Origin: Oleispira sp051275515
Lineage (GTDB): Bacteria; Pseudomonadota; Gammaproteobacteria; Pseudomonadales; Oceanobacteraceae
NCBI GenBank assembly: GCA_051275515.1
Contig: JBNMOT010000018.1
Coordinates: 1 to 33,338, forward strand
Length of the DNA: 33,338 nucleotides
Direction: 5' to 3'
Shown piece by piece: positions 30,471 to 33,338 of this stretch; position 1 is the first letter of the stretch; each line of letters starts with the position of its first letter. The notes below the pieces were generated by a model, which made no database searches, was not told the DNA's origin, and worked only from the letters and a program-made list of their open reading frames with translations. The translations under genes and the position numbers were made by a program.

Positions 30471-33338
30471 TAAAGCGCCTTAATCTTCTCTATCTGATCT
30501 TTCAACTTAGTGATATCACGAGCAAACCCTGCGGCTTTCTCTTTTTCTTTATCAATCACCGCCGGTGGCGCTTTATCAGTAAAACCTGGGTTACCGAGTT
30601 TGTTATTCACACGCTCGATTTCTTTATCCAGTTTTTCTACCGACTTAATCAAACGCGCAACTTCTTGATCTTTATCGATGAAGCCAGCCATTGGAATAAG
30701 CACTTCCATATCACCGACTAACTGCGTCACTGACATAGGCTCTTCCTCGCCGTCGTTCAACCAAGTTAGGCTTTCTAACTGGGCAAGTTTCTTCAAGAAG
30801 GTTTGGTTTTCTTCAGCGCGACGGAAATCTTCGTCACCACCATTCTTAAATAACAACTCTAATGGCTTGCTGGGTGGAATGTTCTTTTCACCACGAATAT
30901 TACGTACCGCTGTAATAACATCTTGTAGCCATTTGATATCGGCTTCAGCTTCGGCATCGCGGAACGCGTCTTGCGCAACCGGATACGGCGCTAACATAAT
31001 CGTTTCACCTTCTTTGCCGGCCAGTACTTTCACTTGCTGCCAAATTTCTTCGGTGATGAACGGCATAATTGGGTGCGCTAAACGCATGGTCGCTTCTAAT
31101 ACGCGAACCAAGGTGCCTAGGGTGCCGCGCTTAGCTTCTACGCTGGAGTTTTCATCCCACAGTACGGGCTTAGATAATTCTAAGTACCAGCCGCAGTATT
31201 CGTTCCAGATAAACTCATACAGCGCTTGTGCCGCAAGGTCGAAACGATATTGATCTAACTGACGGGTTACTTCCGCTTCTACAAACTGCAGGCGAGAAAT
31301 AATCCAGCGATCGGCTAGGGATAGAATGGCTTCTTCACCATTAGCACCACACGCCGCTTTCATGGCGTCGGTAATCACAATCTTAGTGCCGTTTTCCGCC
31401 GCGGCTTCAACAACGTCGTCGCCGGCAACCGATAGCATTACGTAACGTGAAGCGTTCCAGATTTTATTACAGAAGTTGCGGTAACCTTCTAAGCGCTTCA
31501 TGTCCCAGCTAATGTCACGGCCAGTCGATGCCAGTGCTGTTAACGTGAAACGTAAGGCGTCGGTACCGTGGGCCGAAATCCCTTCTGGAAATTCTTTCTT
31601 GGTGCGCTTGCCAATTTTCTCAGCCAAGTGCGGCTGCATCATATTGCCCGTACGTTTTTCTAATAGCTCATCGAGTCCGATGCCATCGATCATGTCGATT
31701 GGGTCGAGTACGTTGCCTTTCGACTTCGACATTTTTGCGCCGGTTTCGTCACGGATTAATCCGGTCACATAAACGGTTTTAAACGGTACTTGGGGTTTGC
31801 CGTTGCCGTCTTTGCAGAAGTGCATGGTCATCATGATCATGCGGGCAACCCAGAAGAAGATGATATCGAAACCGGTAACCAAGACGTCAGACGGGTGGAA
31901 GTCGGCTAAACGTTTAGCCACTTCAGGGTCATCTAGGTCTGGCCAGCCTTGGGTCGCGAACGTCCAAAGCGCTGACGAGAACCAGGTATCGAGTACGTCG
32001 TTATCTTGCGATAGGTTAACGGCAGCATCCAACTTATATTTTTCGCGAACCATGGCTTCTGTTTGCGCAACGTAAACCTTGCCTTGGTCATCGTACCAAG
32101 CGGGAATGCGGTGGCCCCACCAAAGCTGACGTGAGATACACCAGTCTTGAATGTTGTTCATCCACGCGAAGTACATGTTCTCGTAGCTTTTAGGAACAAA
32201 ATTGATGTCGCCATTTTCAACAGCAGCAATTGCAGGCTTAGCCATTGTTTTCGCGTCGACATACCATTGGTCAGTCAGCATCGGCTCGATGACTACACCA
32301 CCCCGGTCGCCGTAAGGGATAACCATGTCGTTTTCAACGATTTCTACTAGCAGACCCGCCGCATCAAAATCGGCAACAATTTCTTTACGGGCGGCGAAGC
32401 GTTCCATGCCTCGGTATTTTTCTGGAATGAAACCCGACATGTCTTCATTTAGCGTGCCATCGGAGTTGAAGGTTTGACCTTCTTCACGAATGTCAGCGTT
32501 GAACGTTAATACGTTGATCATGGGCAGTTTGTTGCGCTTGCCCACTTCATAATCGTTAAAGTCGTGGGCGGGGGTAATTTTTACACAACCCGTGCCTTTT
32601 TCCATATCGGCGTATTCGTCGGCGATAATGGGAATGCGACGGCCCACCAATGGCAGCATCACGTCTTTGCCGACAAGATGCTTATAACGGCTGTCTTCTG
32701 GGTTAACAGCGACGCAGGTATCACCCAGCATGGTTTCAGGACGGGTAGTCGCCACAACGATGTAGTCTTTTTCTACACCTTCGCTATCGGTATAGGTAAG
32801 GCCATCGGCAAGTGGGTAGCGCAGGTGCCACATCTTGCCTTTAACATCTTTGTTTTCAACTTCTAGATCAGAGATCGCGGTGTGTAGCTTTGGATCCCAG
32901 TTTACTAGGCGCTTGCCTCGATAAATGAGGTCGTCTTCATAAAGTTTAACGAACACTTCTTCTACCGCTTTGTAAAAGCCAGGGTCCATGGTGAAACGTT
33001 CAGTTTCCCAATCAACCGAGTTACCTAAACGGCGCATCTGGTTGGTAATGGTACCGCCAGACTCTTCTTTCCATTGCCAAATCTTTTTGGTGAATTCTTC
33101 GCGACCAAGTTCGTGACGATCGGGTTCGCCTGCTTGAGCCAGCTTACGCTCAACTACCATTTGGGTGGCGATGCCGGCGTGGTCTGTACCCACTTGCCAT
33201 AAGGCTTTTTTGCCTTGCATGCGCTTGTAACGGGTAAGCGCATCTTGAATGGTATGCTGAAAAGCATGGCCCATGTGCAATGAACCGGTGACATTCGGGG
33301 GTGGGATCATGATGGAATAACCTTCGCCATCTAACCCG
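30470..33338 (-). CDS. valS: valyl-tRNA synthetase, 5' end beyond window
   Basis: About 956 residues of this class-I aminoacyl-tRNA synthetase lie in the window. The gene continues beyond 33338, and its N-terminal roughly 40 residues are missing. GLDGEGYSIMIPPPNVTGSLHMGHAF near the edge holds the HMGH form of the HIGH motif. Then come the editing (CP1) domain (TRPETMLGDTCVAVNP), WWGHRIPAWY, FDIIFFWVARMIMM, and GAKMSKSKGNVLDPIDMID, which contains the KMSKS catalytic loop (near 31724-31742). An anticodon-binding domain and the C-terminal coiled-coil arm typical of ValRS (LIKSVEKLDKEIERVNNKLGNPGF) follow. It attaches valine to tRNA-Val in the cytoplasm. Translation is coupled to the nucleotidyltransferase gene downstream. 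Confidence 0.97.
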   Translation of the reverse strand, partial: GLDGEGYSIMIPPPNVTGSLHMGHAFQHTIQDALTRYKRMQGKKALWQVGTDHAGIATQMVVERKLAQAGEPDRHELGREEFTKKIWQWKEESGGTITNQMRRLGNSVDWETERFTMDPGFYKAVEEVFVKLYEDDLIYRGKRLVNWDPKLHTAISDLEVENKDVKGKMWHLRYPLADGLTYTDSEGVEKDYIVVATTRPETMLGDTCVAVNPEDSRYKHLVGKDVMLPLVGRRIPIIADEYADMEKGTGCVKITPAHDFNDYEVGKRNKLPMINVLTFNADIREEGQTFNSDGTLNEDMSGFIPEKYRGMERFAARKEIVADFDAAGLLVEIVENDMVIPYGDRGGVVIEPMLTDQWYVDAKTMAKPAIAAVENGDINFVPKSYENMYFAWMNNIQDWCISRQLWWGHRIPAWYDDQGKVYVAQTEAMVREKYKLDAAVNLSQDNDVLDTWFSSALWTFATQGWPDLDDPEVAKRLADFHPSDVLVTGFDIIFFWVARMIMMTMHFCKDGNGKPQVPFKTVYVTGLIRDETGAKMSKSKGNVLDPIDMIDGIGLDELLEKRTGNMMQPHLAEKIGKRTKKEFPEGISAHGTDALRFTLTALASTGRDISWDMKRLEGYRNFCNKIWNASRYVMLSVAGDDVVEAAAENGTKIVITDAMKAACGANGEEAILSLADRWIISRLQFVEAEVTRQLDQYRFDLAAQALYEFIWNEYCGWYLELSKPVLWDENSSVEAKRGTLGTLVRVLEATMRLAHPIMPFITEEIWQQVKVLAGKEGETIMLAPYPVAQDAFRDAEAEADIKWLQDVITAVRNIRGEKNIPPSKPLELLFKNGGDEDFRRAEENQTFLKKLAQLESLTWLNDGEEEPMSVTQLVGDMEVLIPMAGFIDKDQEVARLIKSVEKLDKEIERVNNKLGNPGFTDKAPPAVIDKEKEKAAGFARDITKLKDQIEKIKAL

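Overview
The window looks like a chromosome segment of a marine-type gammaproteobacterium. The gene content (CysDN, ZapE, TrhO, MoaB, an LplT-PlsC-like fusion, ValS), moderate-to-low GC and lipid and flavin enzymes would fit an Oceanospirillales-like, possibly hydrocarbon- or lipid-degrading bacterium. The taxonomic placement is inference. I see no phage structural genes, integrase or transposase.

The outstanding region is 0.76-5.02 kb, a cellular diversity-generating retroelement (DGR). In order it carries: a lipoprotein target gene ending in variable region VR1 (994-2769); an Avd-like accessory gene (2789-3142); an adenine-rich template repeat TR (3204-3329); a reverse transcriptase gene (3351-4356); and a second, secreted target gene ending in VR2 (4365-4898). 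Both VRs differ from the TR almost only at template adenines, about 20 sites each, with one non-A difference each by my count. The RT is broken. Its N-terminal part and its thumb/C-terminal part remain, but most of the palm, including the YxDD box, is missing and the two halves are in different frames. The whole cassette lies between two 36-bp direct repeats (763-798 and 4988-5023, one mismatch), placed between a crotonase gene and the stop codon of an OYE-family gene, so it appears to be a discrete insertion.

5.0-9.4 kb: an OYE-like flavin oxidoreductase (-) is divergent from a TetR regulator and a cytoplasmic molybdopterin oxidoreductase (+). Two matching palindromes in the divergent promoter region are probable TetR operators. 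9.4-13.6 kb: an RhlE-like helicase, small conserved proteins, two overlapping small membrane-protein genes, a hot-dog thioesterase and an SDR. 13.8-16.7 kb: tRNA-Met with promoter and terminator, then cysDN for sulfate activation. 16.9-21.8 kb: an alpha/beta hydrolase, a membrane desaturase divergent from an AraC regulator, zapE and moaB. 22-27.7 kb: trhO, a small secreted protein, a lipoprotein GDPD, an EamA permease and an MFS-acyltransferase fusion with an altered catalytic box. 27.9-33.3 kb: an FMN reductase, a degenerate DUF222/HNH endonuclease pseudogene, a decayed duplicate of the valS 3' end, a degenerate MNT-type nucleotidyltransferase coupled to valS, and valS itself, cut by the window edge.

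Short perfect tandem duplications (9-18 bp) recur in intergenic and coding DNA. No stretch over 300 bases lacks an assigned gene or element.
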